NCBI RefSeq assembly: GCF_003053725.1 | Contig: NZ_QAYC01000006.1 | Span: forward strand, 62,001 to 126,000 | Direction: 5' to 3' | Length of the DNA stretch: 64,000 nt | Origin: Rhodovulum kholense | GTDB lineage: Bacteria; Pseudomonadota; Alphaproteobacteria; Rhodobacterales; Rhodobacteraceae | Shown here: piece by piece, positions 26,743-35,392 of the stretch | Layout: each line of letters starts with the position of its first letter | Numbering within the stretch: the stretch's first letter is position 1 | The notes under the pieces: generated by a model | What the model was told of the DNA's origin: nothing | Databases searched by the model: none | What the model saw: the letters and a program-made list of their open reading frames with translations, nothing else | Program-made: the position numbers and the translations under genes

Positions 26743-28376
26743 CCATAAAGCTGAAACTGGCCGGGGCTTTCGTCCTGCTGATCCTCATGTCGGCGCTGGG
26801 CATCGGCATCACCCTGTCCGACATGTCCGCTCTGAACAGCCGGCTGACGGATATTGTCGATAACGGGGCCAAACGGGTCGAACTGACGCTGGCTGTCACC
26901 GCCGAGGCGTTGCGCGCGCAGATGGATGTGCGTGAATACGTTCTGGCGGAAACCCAGGCGCAGCGCGAGGCGGTGGCCCAGGCGCTGACGGCTTCGCGCA
27001 CATTGCACGAGGAATACGTTTCGGATCTGCAGGATCGCAGCACACCCGAGGGGCGTGCCGCGCTTGAGGACTATGGCGCACTCTACCAGGGGCTGCGCGG
27101 CACCTCGGCCAAGGCGATGTCGCTGGCCGAGGCGGGACAGAAAGATGCCGCCTATGCCGTCTTGTCCGAGGAGGCGCCGGTCATCTGGTCGAAGATGGAG
27201 GCCAACCTGATCGGCATCCGCGAGCGCAACAACGAGATGATGCTGTCCGCCGCGTCCGACAGTGTGCACCGCTTCGAACAGGCCCGGCGTCTGGCGATCG
27301 GGATGATCGTCGGCGCGGTCGTCATCGGTGCGGTGCTGGCCATCCTGATGCTGCGCTCGATCTCCAACGGTCTGGCCGGGGCCAACCGTCTGGCGCGGGC
27401 CGTCGCCGGGGGCGATCTTTCGCAAAGTGCCCGGGTGACGACCAATGACGAGGTGGGGGATCTGCTAAAGGCGCTGAACCTCATGTGCGAAAAGCTGCGC
27501 ACGGTCGTGGGCGAGGTCAGCACCGCCGCGCGCAACGTCTCGACCGGGGCGGGGCAGATGTCGGTGACCTCGGAAGAACTCAGTCAGGGCGCGACCGAAC
27601 AGGCGTCGTCGACCGAGGAGGCCTCCGCCTCGATGGAAGAGATTGCCGCGACGATCCAGCAGAACGCCGAGAATGCGGCCGAGACCGAACGGATGGCGCG
27701 CAAGTCCGCAAGCGATGCGCGGGTCAGCGGGGTGGCGGTGAAGGAGGCGGTCGAGGCGATGCAGACCATCGCCGAGAAGATCATGGTGGTGCAGGAAATC
27801 GCCCGTCAGACCGACCTTCTGGCGCTGAACGCCGCCGTCGAGGCGGCGCGGGCGGGCGAACACGGGCGTGGCTTTGCGGTCGTCGCCTCCGAGGTCCGCA
27901 AGCTGGCCGAACGCAGCCAGAGTGCGGCGGGCGAGATTTCGTCCCTGTCAGGCAGCACCGTGAAGGCCGCGCGCGAGGCGGGCACCATGCTGGAAAGTCT
28001 GGTTCCCGATATCGAGCGCACCTCTGAACTGGTCACCCAGATCTCGCGCTCGACCCAGGAACAGGCGACCGGTGCCGGTCAGGTCAACCTTGCGATCCAG
28101 CAACTCGACAAGGTCACTCAGGAAAACACCTCGGCTTCCGAAGAGCTGTCCAGCACCGCCGAGGAACTGGCCAGCCAGGCCGAACAGCTGCAATCCGCCA
28201 TCGGTTATTTCCGCCTCGCCGAGGGCGGTGCGGCCCCCCGTCCGACGCCGGCACGCAGCAGGCCGCGCCAGGATCGCCGGACCGCCGCGCTGGGCTTCGA
28301 TTTCAATCTCGACAGCGAGGATGACGGGCTCGACGCGAAGTTCATGCGCGACTGGAAGAAGGACAGCGCGGCATGA
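26733..28376 (+). CDS. Methyl-accepting chemotaxis protein
   Basis: Transmembrane chemoreceptor of 547 residues. TM1 ~10-29, a helical periplasmic ligand domain (~30-187, four-helix-bundle type), TM2 ~188-208 ([19 protein letters not shown]), HAMP ~209-262 and a cytoplasmic signalling hairpin whose tip reads [23 protein letters not shown] (about 356-385). No CheR/CheB-tethering pentapeptide ends the protein. ATG 26733 gives TM1 directly; a longer in-frame version overlaps cheW and is not supported. It overlaps the second cheW by 4 bases. Confidence 0.96.
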   Translation: MRLTIKLKLAGAFVLLILMSALGIGITLSDMSALNSRLTDIVDNGAKRVELTLAVTAEALRAQMDVREYVLAETQAQREAVAQALTASRTLHEEYVSDLQDRSTPEGRAALEDYGALYQGLRGTSAKAMSLAEAGQKDAAYAVLSEEAPVIWSKMEANLIGIRERNNEMMLSAASDSVHRFEQARRLAIGMIVGAVVIGAVLAILMLRSISNGLAGANRLARAVAGGDLSQSARVTTNDEVGDLLKALNLMCEKLRTVVGEVSTAARNVSTGAGQMSVTSEELSQGATEQASSTEEASASMEEIAATIQQNAENAAETERMARKSASDARVSGVAVKEAVEAMQTIAEKIMVVQEIARQTDLLALNAAVEAARAGEHGRGFAVVASEVRKLAERSQSAAGEISSLSGSTVKAAREAGTMLESLVPDIERTSELVTQISRSTQEQATGAGQVNLAIQQLDKVTQENTSASEELSSTAEELASQAEQLQSAIGYFRLAEGGAAPRPTPARSRPRQDRRTAALGFDFNLDSEDDGLDAKFMRDWKKDSAA

Positions 28377-28849
28377 GCGGCATCGGGCAGGTCGTGACCC
28401 TGGGTGTGGGGGACGAGCGGTTCGCGGTACCGGTGGCCCGCGTCCAGGAGATCCTCGACCGGCGCCGGATCGCGCGCATTCCCAATGCCCCTGCCCATGT
28501 GCTGGGAGTGATCGACGTGCGCGGCACTGGCGTTTCGGTGGTCGATCTGCGTGTGATTCTGGGTCTGCCTGCCGCCGATGAGGACGACGCGACGCGCATC
28601 GTCGTGCTCTGGCTCGAGACCGGCGGGCGTCGGGCGCAGGTCGCGCTTCGGACCGATCGGGTCTTCGAGGTGGCGGCGCTGGATGGCGACCGGGTCGAGG
28701 ATGTGCCAGAGGCGAAATTGCTCAACTGGGACAAGCGGCTGATTTCGGGGATCGGCCGGCGTCAGGGCGAATTCGTCACGCTGCTCGACCTCGATCGGCT
28801 GTTCGAGGCGGTCCCGGCGCCGCAGCCTGCCGACCCGCTTGACGCATGA
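28373..28849 (+). CDS. cheW: Chemotaxis coupling protein CheW (second copy)
   Basis: A 158-residue CheW domain distinct from the first copy: [35 protein letters not shown], then [12 protein letters not shown]. Two scaffolds in one operon suggest separate coupling of the membrane receptor and of another partner, perhaps the receptor-like protein at the operon end. Starts in ATGA overlap with the receptor gene. Confidence 0.92.
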   Translation: MSGIGQVVTLGVGDERFAVPVARVQEILDRRRIARIPNAPAHVLGVIDVRGTGVSVVDLRVILGLPAADEDDATRIVVLWLETGGRRAQVALRTDRVFEVAALDGDRVEDVPEAKLLNWDKRLISGIGRRQGEFVTLLDLDRLFEAVPAPQPADPLDA

Positions 28850-28864
28850 GGTGAGACCGGTCCG

Positions 28865-29764
28865 ATGTCGATCCTGTCGCCGTTCCCTGCCGATGAGGCC
28901 AACGATCCGGACGGCGCGGCGCGCCGCGGCGCGCCGCGCCGCACCGCCAGCGACTTTGCCCGCTTCGCGGCTTTCGTCGAGGCCGAGATCGGCGTGCGGC
29001 TGTCGGATGCGAAACGGACGATGGTGGACGGCCGGCTGCGCCGGAGGATGTCGCAGCTGGGCATTTCCGATCTCGACGGCTACTTCAGGCACCTCTTCGA
29101 GGATGGCGCGCTCGATGAGGAACGCACGGCAATCTTCGATGCCGTCACCACGAACAAGACCGATTTCTTCCGCGAACCCGCCCATTTCGATCATCTGATG
29201 GACGTTGCCGCGCCCGCCGCGATTGCGCGGCGCTCCGGGACCGGTCAACCCGTAAAGGTCTGGTCCGCTGCCGCCTCGACCGGAGCAGAGGCCTGGTCCA
29301 TCGCCATGTGCCTGGCCTCGCTTGCCGAACGGGACGGGGCGTTCAACTGGGCGGTCCTCGCGACCGATATCAACACCGAGGTTCTGGCTGTCGCTCGCCG
29401 GGCGATCTACCCCGAATCGATGCTGGGGCCGCTTCGTCCGGAAGATCGCCGGCGCTGGATGATGCAGGGCCATGGCGATCTCAGGGGCAGCTGGCGGATC
29501 GTACCCGAACTGCGCCGCCGGGTCTGCTTCGGCCAACTCAACCTGATGGATTTCGACTTTGCGATCGACACGGATATCGACGTGGTCTTCCTGCGCAACG
29601 TGCTGATCTACTTTTCGGCTGAGGACCAGACCCGCCTCATCGACCATATTGCGCTGCATCTTGCGGCGGGCGGTACGCTTTATCTTGGCCATTCGGAATC
29701 GATGGTGGCCCACTGCTCCGACCTCCGGCAGGTCGGCCCTGCAACCTTCGTAAAGGCCGAGTGA
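28865..29764 (+). CDS. cheR: Chemotaxis protein methyltransferase CheR
   Basis: S-adenosylmethionine-dependent enzyme that methylates receptor glutamates. 299 residues. N-terminal helical domain (GVRLSDAKRTMVDGRLRRRM ~50-70), the family motif VTTNKTDFFREPAHFDHL, SAM-binding VWSAAASTGAEAWSIAM, and DVVFLRNVLIYFS. Preceded by GAGGTGAGACC. It is followed after 1 base by cheB. Confidence 0.95.
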   Translation: MSILSPFPADEANDPDGAARRGAPRRTASDFARFAAFVEAEIGVRLSDAKRTMVDGRLRRRMSQLGISDLDGYFRHLFEDGALDEERTAIFDAVTTNKTDFFREPAHFDHLMDVAAPAAIARRSGTGQPVKVWSAAASTGAEAWSIAMCLASLAERDGAFNWAVLATDINTEVLAVARRAIYPESMLGPLRPEDRRRWMMQGHGDLRGSWRIVPELRRRVCFGQLNLMDFDFAIDTDIDVVFLRNVLIYFSAEDQTRLIDHIALHLAAGGTLYLGHSESMVAHCSDLRQVGPATFVKAE

Positions 29765-29765
29765 C

Positions 29766-30890
29766 ATGCCGCGTTCCGAGATCTCAGACCCGATCCGCGT
29801 TCTTCTGATCGACGACAGCGCCTCGATCCGGATAGCGTTCAAGAAGCTGATCGCCGAAGATCCCGGGCTGGACCTGATCGGCGCCGCACCCGATCCCTTC
29901 GTCGCGGTCGAGATGATGCGCGACCGCCTGCCCGACGTCTTGCTCTTGGATCTGGAAATGCCGCGGATGGACGGGCTGACCTTCCTTCGCAAGATCATGA
30001 GCCAGCGTCCGCTGCCGGTAGTGGTGATTTCCGCCTTCACGAAGTCGGGGTCCGAGGCGTCGTTCAAGGCGCTCGAACTTGGCGCGGCCGAAGTTCTGGC
30101 CAAGCCCAGCGTGGCCACCCCCGAAGAGCGGCGCGAGGCGGCGGTGCGGATCTCGGACGCGATCCGGGCAGCGGTGCAATCCCGTCATCCGCGCGCCCGG
30201 ACGACCAAGACAGCCGCGGCAGCCGGGCCGATCCAGGTCGGCGAACGCCACACTGCCGATGTGATCCTGCCGCGCATTGCGACCGCGCCGGGGTTCTCGG
30301 GGCCGCCGGTGATCGCCCTCGGCGCCTCGACCGGCGGCACGGAAGCGCTGAAGGTCGTGCTGGAGGCGCTTCCCTCCGGGCTGCCGCCCATCGCGGTCGT
30401 GCAGCACATGCCCCAGCATTTTACCCGCGCCTTTGCCGACCGGCTCAACCTGACCTGCCGCCTTCACGTCAAGGAGGCCGAGACGGGCGAGGTACTGACC
30501 CCGGGGGTCGCGGTGATTGCGCCCGGCCACCGCCATCTGGTCCTGCGGCGCAGCGGCAAGCTTTACCGGGTCGAACTGCATGACGGCCCCTGTGTGGCGC
30601 GCCATCGTCCGTCTGTCGATGTGCTGTTCCGGTCGGTGGCGCAGGCCGCGGGGGGCGGAGCCGTAGCGGCGATCCTGACCGGCATGGGCGATGACGGAGC
30701 CCAGGGCATGGCCGAGCTGCATCAGGCCGGCGCCTGGACCCTGGCTCAGGACGAGGCCAGCTGCGTCGTGTACGGCATGCCCCGGGCCGCCGTGGAACGA
30801 GGCGCGGTCGACCGTGTGGCCACGCTTGGTGACATCGCCCGCGAGATTACTGCCCGCGTGACCCGGGAAGACAGAAAGGCCTTGCCGTGA
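29766..30890 (+). CDS. cheB: Chemotaxis methylesterase/deamidase CheB
   Basis: A 374-residue response regulator with esterase output that removes receptor methyl groups. Receiver with Asp62 (LLLDLEMPRMDG) and, after a linker, the methylesterase domain with the Ser-His-Asp triad: Ser ~189 in LGASTGGTEAL, His ~214 in AVVQHMPQHFT and Asp ~309 in LTGMGDDGAQG. The stop overlaps the next gene (GTGA). Confidence 0.96.
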   Translation: MPRSEISDPIRVLLIDDSASIRIAFKKLIAEDPGLDLIGAAPDPFVAVEMMRDRLPDVLLLDLEMPRMDGLTFLRKIMSQRPLPVVVISAFTKSGSEASFKALELGAAEVLAKPSVATPEERREAAVRISDAIRAAVQSRHPRARTTKTAAAAGPIQVGERHTADVILPRIATAPGFSGPPVIALGASTGGTEALKVVLEALPSGLPPIAVVQHMPQHFTRAFADRLNLTCRLHVKEAETGEVLTPGVAVIAPGHRHLVLRRSGKLYRVELHDGPCVARHRPSVDVLFRSVAQAAGGGAVAAILTGMGDDGAQGMAELHQAGAWTLAQDEASCVVYGMPRAAVERGAVDRVATLGDIAREITARVTREDRKALP

Positions 30891-32545
30891 CTGCCCATTC
30901 GCGAACTCTTTCCCAGCATGGGGCCCGCCATACTGGCGGCGCCGAGGTGCATGTGCTGCGCCGCGAGGTCGAGGCGGCGTTTCTGGCGGCTGGCCGGTCG
31001 CTGGTGTCGATGGACGAACAGATCGAGGCCCTGACCGCGCCGTTGGGCGATCTGGTGAACCGGGCTCCGGACGTGCTGGACGCGGTCGGAGTCTATGCAG
31101 ACCGGCTGCAGACCTCGGCCGGAGCCCTCGATGCCGACCTGCTGGCCGGCGCCCGGAACGTGACCGAACTTCGTTCCATGATCGAGAAGCTGGGCGCCAC
31201 GATCACTGACATAGCTCGCAAGCTGAAGACGATGAAGTTCGTGGCCACCAATGCGCGGATCTATGTGTTTTCGCTGAGCACGCGGCATATGCGTCTGGAA
31301 GCCTTTGCGGAAAGCGCCCGCGATCTTGTGGGTCATTCCGACGCGATCGTCTCCGACGTTGCGGCCGTCACCGAACGTATTTCGGTCTGTCTGGCGGTTC
31401 TCGGCCATAGCGACCTGCCCAGCCTTCGGCGCGAGGTGGCGACGCTTTTGCCAAAGTTTGTCGAGGTCGGGCAGATGGTCTCTGCCTTCCGGGGCGAAAG
31501 GCGCAACGAAACGGCTTTCGGGCGTCCGCTGGCCCTGACCATGGAGCGGCTGAAGGACGATTTCGGCCAGTTGATCGTCAGCCTTCAGGCGGGTGATCGT
31601 GCCAGTCAGCGGATCGACCACGCCGGCCAGATCCTCGAGATGGCCAACGGTCCGGGCGGCGACCCGGCGCTGGCGCCACTGGCGCGCGCTCAGCTTGTCG
31701 GGGCTCATGCCGACCTTGCGACCGAAACCGCCAGCATTCTGCTGGGCCTGCGCGACGGGGTCTCGCGTTTCGAGGATATTGCCGGCAGTTCCGGTGCCGG
31801 TTCGGAACGGCATCGACTGAACCTGTTCGGGATGATGCACGACCGGGTCCGGTCCGTCGAGGCGCGTGTCGACGAGATCCGCCACCGGCGCACGGTCATG
31901 CTTGAGGCATCCGAGCTTCTCTTGTCCGAGATGGAGCGGCTGCGAAAAGTCCTGAACGACATCTCGTCGCTGGCCGAGGATCTGCGTCTGGTGGGCACCA
32001 ATGCGGTGCTGGCCTGTGGCGAACTGGGCGATGACGGCGATGCGCTTCGCGAGATCGCGACGCAGTTGCGTCATCTCGCCGCCGGGGCGGCTGGCGAATT
32101 CGGGATGGTCTGGAAGTCGCTTGCCGCGACCGACAAGCGGATTTCGGCGTTGGTTGACGGGATCCGGTCGCGGCTTGCGACCGCCATCGCCGAGATCGAG
32201 AGTTCCGGCTCTCAGATGGCCATCGAACTGGAAGAGGTCTTCAGCGCGGGGCAGGCTGTCAGCCGGGGCACGGGCCATTTGCTGACCTCGCTGCGGGACA
32301 AGATTCCCGAGACCTGTGAGGATCTGCAGTCGGTCCTAGGCCGGATCGCCGCCTCTCTGCCCGATGCCGAGGCGGCCGCACCTCTGGCCAGTCCTGACCC
32401 CGAGGTGCTGCGCACTGCCTGGGAGCTTTACACGATGGACGAGGAACGCGTGCTGCATCGCGACTTATGCGAACGGTTGTGCTGGGCCCCGCCGCCCGAT
32501 TGTGCCGTCGCCCAGGCCAGCGGCGGGGAAGACGTGTTCTTCTAG
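30887..32545 (+). CDS. Soluble helical protein with two degenerate chemoreceptor-tip segments, che operon end
   Basis: A 552-residue cytoplasmic protein without signal or membrane helix, almost entirely helical. Two internal segments look like worn copies of the MCP hairpin tip: one at ~108-150 (FVATNARIYVFSLSTRH, then FAESARDLVGHS) and one at ~360-402 (LVGTNAVLACGELGDDGDA, then EIATQLRHLAAGAA). Compare the intact tip [35 protein letters not shown]. Both copies keep the TNA core and the A-xx-R/L-xLA helix but lose the Glu-Ala-Ala-Arg-Ala-Gly turn that contacts CheA and CheW. It begins at GTG overlapping cheB. I know no assigned function; it may be a scaffold or decoy for CheW/CheA. Confidence 0.7.
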   Translation: MTAHSRTLSQHGARHTGGAEVHVLRREVEAAFLAAGRSLVSMDEQIEALTAPLGDLVNRAPDVLDAVGVYADRLQTSAGALDADLLAGARNVTELRSMIEKLGATITDIARKLKTMKFVATNARIYVFSLSTRHMRLEAFAESARDLVGHSDAIVSDVAAVTERISVCLAVLGHSDLPSLRREVATLLPKFVEVGQMVSAFRGERRNETAFGRPLALTMERLKDDFGQLIVSLQAGDRASQRIDHAGQILEMANGPGGDPALAPLARAQLVGAHADLATETASILLGLRDGVSRFEDIAGSSGAGSERHRLNLFGMMHDRVRSVEARVDEIRHRRTVMLEASELLLSEMERLRKVLNDISSLAEDLRLVGTNAVLACGELGDDGDALREIATQLRHLAAGAAGEFGMVWKSLAATDKRISALVDGIRSRLATAIAEIESSGSQMAIELEEVFSAGQAVSRGTGHLLTSLRDKIPETCEDLQSVLGRIAASLPDAEAAAPLASPDPEVLRTAWELYTMDEERVLHRDLCERLCWAPPPDCAVAQASGGEDVFF

Positions 32546-32634
32546 GCCCGGGCTTCCCGGGCCGGACTGTCCGGTCGTGTGCGCGCCGCAAGGCCAAAGC
32601 GCGTGGCGTGGAGAGGTGTCAAAGACCGGTCGCG

Positions 32635-33873
32635 TCAGCGGGGTGTCCGGTCGATTCCCTGGTACCATGCGACGATCCTGGCCCGTTCCTCGGGGGCCAT
32701 CATCATCACGTTGCCGGGCGGCATCGCCCGGGTCAGCCCTGCTTGCCGGTAGATGTCGCGGGCATGGAGCGCGATCCCGCCAGTGCTGTCGAGCCGCACC
32801 CCCTTCGGGGCCTGACCGAGCCCGGGCCAGAGCGGCTCGGCCGTATGGCACATCGAACACCGGCTTTCGACGATGTCGCGGACCTCGTCGAAGCCTTCGG
32901 CCGCCGCAACGCGTGCCAGCGGCGCGGGAAGGGTGGCGGTTTCGGGGGCGTCGGACGCGGTCCTTGTCGGCACCAGGGACAGCGCCACGATGGCAAGGAA
33001 TATCGCGGCGGTCGCGGCCCAGGTCCACCAGGGGCGGCCCTTCCGGGCATGCTTGGTGTTGAAGAAATGCCGGATCGTGACTCCCATCAGGAAGACAAGG
33101 CTTGCGATCAGCCAGTTATAGGCGCTTGCGAAGGCCAGCGGGTAATGGGTCGACAGCATCAGGAAGAGGACCGGAAGCGTCAGGTAGTTGTTGTGGGTCG
33201 AGCGCAGCTTGGCGATCTTGCCGTATTTCGGGTCGGGGGTGCGGCCAGCCTTGAGATCGGCCACCACCACGCGCTGGTTCGGCATGATGACCAGAAAGAC
33301 GTTGGCCACCATGATCGTGCCGGTGAAGGCGCCCAGATGCAGCAGCGCCGCGCGGCCGGTGAAGATCTGGGTGTAGCCCCAGGCCATCGCCACGATGATC
33401 GCGAAGAGGATCAGCATCAGCACCGTGGGCCGCCCGCCCAGCGGGCTGCGGCAGAGCAGGTCGTAGCAGATCCAGCCGATGGTCAGCGAGCCAGCCGACA
33501 GCGCGATGGCCTGCCAGGGCGCCCACTGGATCTTGTCATAGTCGATCAGGAAGAGGTCTGCCCCCATCCAGTAGACCAGCGCCAGCAGCATCAGCCCGGA
33601 CAGGAACGTCCAGTAGGCCTCCCATTTGAACCAGGTCAGATGCTCGGGCATATGCGCGGGCGCGACCGTGTATTTCTGGATATGGTAGAAACCGCCACCA
33701 TGAACCTGCCATTCCTCGCCCAGAACGCCCTCGGGCAGGGGGCGGTCCTTCGTCAGACCCAGATCGAGCGCGATGAAGTAGAAGGACGATCCGATCCAGG
33801 CGATTCCGGCGATGACATGCAGCCAGCGCACGGCAAATTCCAGCCAGTCCCAGACCAGCGCGATGTCGAACAT
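32635..33873 (-). CDS. puuD: Membrane urate oxidase PuuD with C-terminal cytochrome c
   Basis: Catalyses urate to 5-hydroxyisourate, feeding electrons to the respiratory chain rather than oxygen directly. 412 residues: about eight membrane helices (residues ~10-300) that form the DUF989/PuuD domain (WLHVIAGIAWIGSSFYFIALD), then a periplasmic linker and a mono-heme cytochrome c with CSMCH (~335) and a Met ligand in RAMPPGNVMMM. The cytochrome maturation genes earlier in the window would be needed for it. Divergent from the LysR regulator across a 100-bp gap with an operator-like palindrome. Confidence 0.94.
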   Translation of the reverse strand: MFDIALVWDWLEFAVRWLHVIAGIAWIGSSFYFIALDLGLTKDRPLPEGVLGEEWQVHGGGFYHIQKYTVAPAHMPEHLTWFKWEAYWTFLSGLMLLALVYWMGADLFLIDYDKIQWAPWQAIALSAGSLTIGWICYDLLCRSPLGGRPTVLMLILFAIIVAMAWGYTQIFTGRAALLHLGAFTGTIMVANVFLVIMPNQRVVVADLKAGRTPDPKYGKIAKLRSTHNNYLTLPVLFLMLSTHYPLAFASAYNWLIASLVFLMGVTIRHFFNTKHARKGRPWWTWAATAAIFLAIVALSLVPTRTASDAPETATLPAPLARVAAAEGFDEVRDIVESRCSMCHTAEPLWPGLGQAPKGVRLDSTGGIALHARDIYRQAGLTRAMPPGNVMMMAPEERARIVAWYQGIDRTPR

Positions 33874-33922
33874 GGGTGTTCTCCCTGAGTTGGCCGCAGG
33901 CTATACGCGGGACCGGCTTTCT

Positions 33923-33939
33923 GATAATTCCCGATTATC
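33923..33939 (+). promoter_or_regulatory. LysR-type operator between puuD and its regulator
   Basis: GATAATTCCCGATTATC, perfect 6-bp arms around a 5-base centre, containing T-N11-A (33925/33937). This is the canonical form of LysR-type binding sites. It lies in the 100-bp gap of two divergent promoters, 34 bp before the regulator start and 49 bp before puuD. Confidence 0.65.
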
Positions 33940-33973
33940 CCGAGCAGTTTCAAGAAATCCCGAAGAATAGAGC

Positions 33974-34906
33974 GTGGCCGGCATCAACAATATCCGCATG
34001 TTCGTTCGTGTCTACGAATTGGGCAACATGTCGGCGGCCGCGCGCGATCTGCAGGTTTCGGCGGCGGTGGCGTCCTCCAGGGTCGCGGATCTGGAACGGC
34101 ATCTGGGCATTCGTCTGTTCACCCGGACCACGCGCTCGATCCAGCCGACCGAACAGGGGCGGATCTACTATCCCAAGGCGGTGCAGGTGCTCGAGGCGCT
34201 GGAAGAGGCCGAGGCCGCGGTGCAGGAAATCACCCATCACCCGCGGGGCTCGCTGTACGTCTCGGCGCCTTTGGGGGTTGGGCGGCGGCTGATCGCGCCC
34301 AATGTGGTACTGTTTCAGGACCAGTACCCGGACATCCATGTGCGGCTAAGGCTTTCGGACCGGCGGGTCGATCTGACGGGAGAAGGGCTCGATATCGGTT
34401 TTCTGCTGGGCGATCTGCCGGATTCGGGGCTGAAGGTCCGGTCGCTTGGCGATTGCCCGCGGGTGCTGTGCGCGGCGCCCACCTATATCGCGCGGCGGGG
34501 TCTGCCGCGGACCGGGGCCGACCTGATCGGGCAGGGCCATGACTGCCTGCTGCTGCGCTTTCCCGGCTCGCGCGAGTTTCGCTGGACGTTGCAGACGCCC
34601 GAGGGGCCGCAGGCCTTCAACGTCAAGGGGCCCTATGCCTGCGATGACGGCGATGTGCTGACTGCCTGGGCGCTGGACGGGCGCGGCGTGGTGCTGAAAC
34701 CCGTCTTCGACGTGGCCGAGCATCTGGCCTCGGGCGCGCTGATCCCGGTCTGCGAAGAGACCCCGCCGCCCGATGCGCGGCTTGCCTGCCTTTTTCCGCA
34801 CAAGCGCAATCAGGACCCGAAAAGCCGGCTGTTCATCGAGTTCATGGCCGGGCGGATCAAGACGGCGCTGCGCGCCCGCAACCGGATCTATCAGCTGCCG
34901 CGATAG
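33974..34906 (+). CDS. LysR-family transcriptional regulator of the urate genes
   Basis: A 310-residue regulator: winged helix-turn-helix at ~1-60 ([36 protein letters not shown], in which [14 protein letters not shown] is the recognition region) and a periplasmic-binding-like effector domain (~90-300). It begins at GTG 33974 with weak ribosome-binding signal. Its position between puuD and uraH/puuE suggests control of purine catabolism, probably by a purine-derived effector; this is inference. Its last 16 bases overlap the convergent uraH 3' end. Confidence 0.88.
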   Translation: MAGINNIRMFVRVYELGNMSAAARDLQVSAAVASSRVADLERHLGIRLFTRTTRSIQPTEQGRIYYPKAVQVLEALEEAEAAVQEITHHPRGSLYVSAPLGVGRRLIAPNVVLFQDQYPDIHVRLRLSDRRVDLTGEGLDIGFLLGDLPDSGLKVRSLGDCPRVLCAAPTYIARRGLPRTGADLIGQGHDCLLLRFPGSREFRWTLQTPEGPQAFNVKGPYACDDGDVLTAWALDGRGVVLKPVFDVAEHLASGALIPVCEETPPPDARLACLFPHKRNQDPKSRLFIEFMAGRIKTALRARNRIYQLPR

Positions 34907-35247
34907 GTCGAATAGCCATAGGGCGACAGCAGCAGCGGCACATGGTAATGCGCCTCCGGGTCGTCCATGCCGAAGCGGATCGGGATCTGGTCGAGGAAAA
35001 GCACCTCGCCCCCCGCGAGGCCCGCGCGTTTCAGGTAGTCGCCCGCGAAGAAGACCAGTTCATAGGTGCCGGCCTTGAAGCTGTCCTGCGGCAGGATCGG
35101 GGCGTCGGTGCGGCCGTCGGCATTGGTCACGGTCTCGGCGATCTTGCAATGCGAATTGCCCGAGACGCGGTAAAGGGCGATCTTCAGCCCCGCGGCCGGG
35201 GCGCCGGTGGCGGTGTCCAGGACGTGGGTGGTCAGATATCCGGGCAT
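34891..35247 (-). CDS. uraH: 5-hydroxyisourate hydrolase (transthyretin-like)
   Basis: Hydrolyses 5-hydroxyisourate to OHCU, the second step of urate breakdown. 118 residues, the usual length. N-terminal [19 protein letters not shown] with the catalytic His, RTDAPIL in the middle, [19 protein letters not shown] at the end with the diagnostic C-terminal YRGS. ATG 35247 has GAGGACAAG directly upstream. Transcribed away from puuE-uraD, and overlapping the LysR 3' end by 16 bp. Confidence 0.96.
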   Translation of the reverse strand: MPGYLTTHVLDTATGAPAAGLKIALYRVSGNSHCKIAETVTNADGRTDAPILPQDSFKAGTYELVFFAGDYLKRAGLAGGEVLFLDQIPIRFGMDDPEAHYHVPLLLSPYGYSTYRGS

Positions 35248-35322
35248 CTTGTCCTCGCGCTGCTTCGGGCCGATAGATCACTTATGGCCCGAAAGGCCGG
35301 AACCACGGAAGACCCCGAAAGA

Positions 35323-35343
35323 CTTTCAGGCAATTCTTGAAAG
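35323..35343. promoter_or_regulatory. Inverted repeat between uraH and puuE-uraD
   Basis: CTTTCA, 9 bases, TGAAAG. It lies in the 145-bp gap between two divergent urate genes and may be the binding site of the LysR regulator or another factor. It differs in sequence from the palindrome at 33923-33939. Confidence 0.35.
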
Positions 35344-35392
35344 ACGGCATGTTCATCCTGGTTTATGCGAAAGTATTCCGAAGGAGGACACC

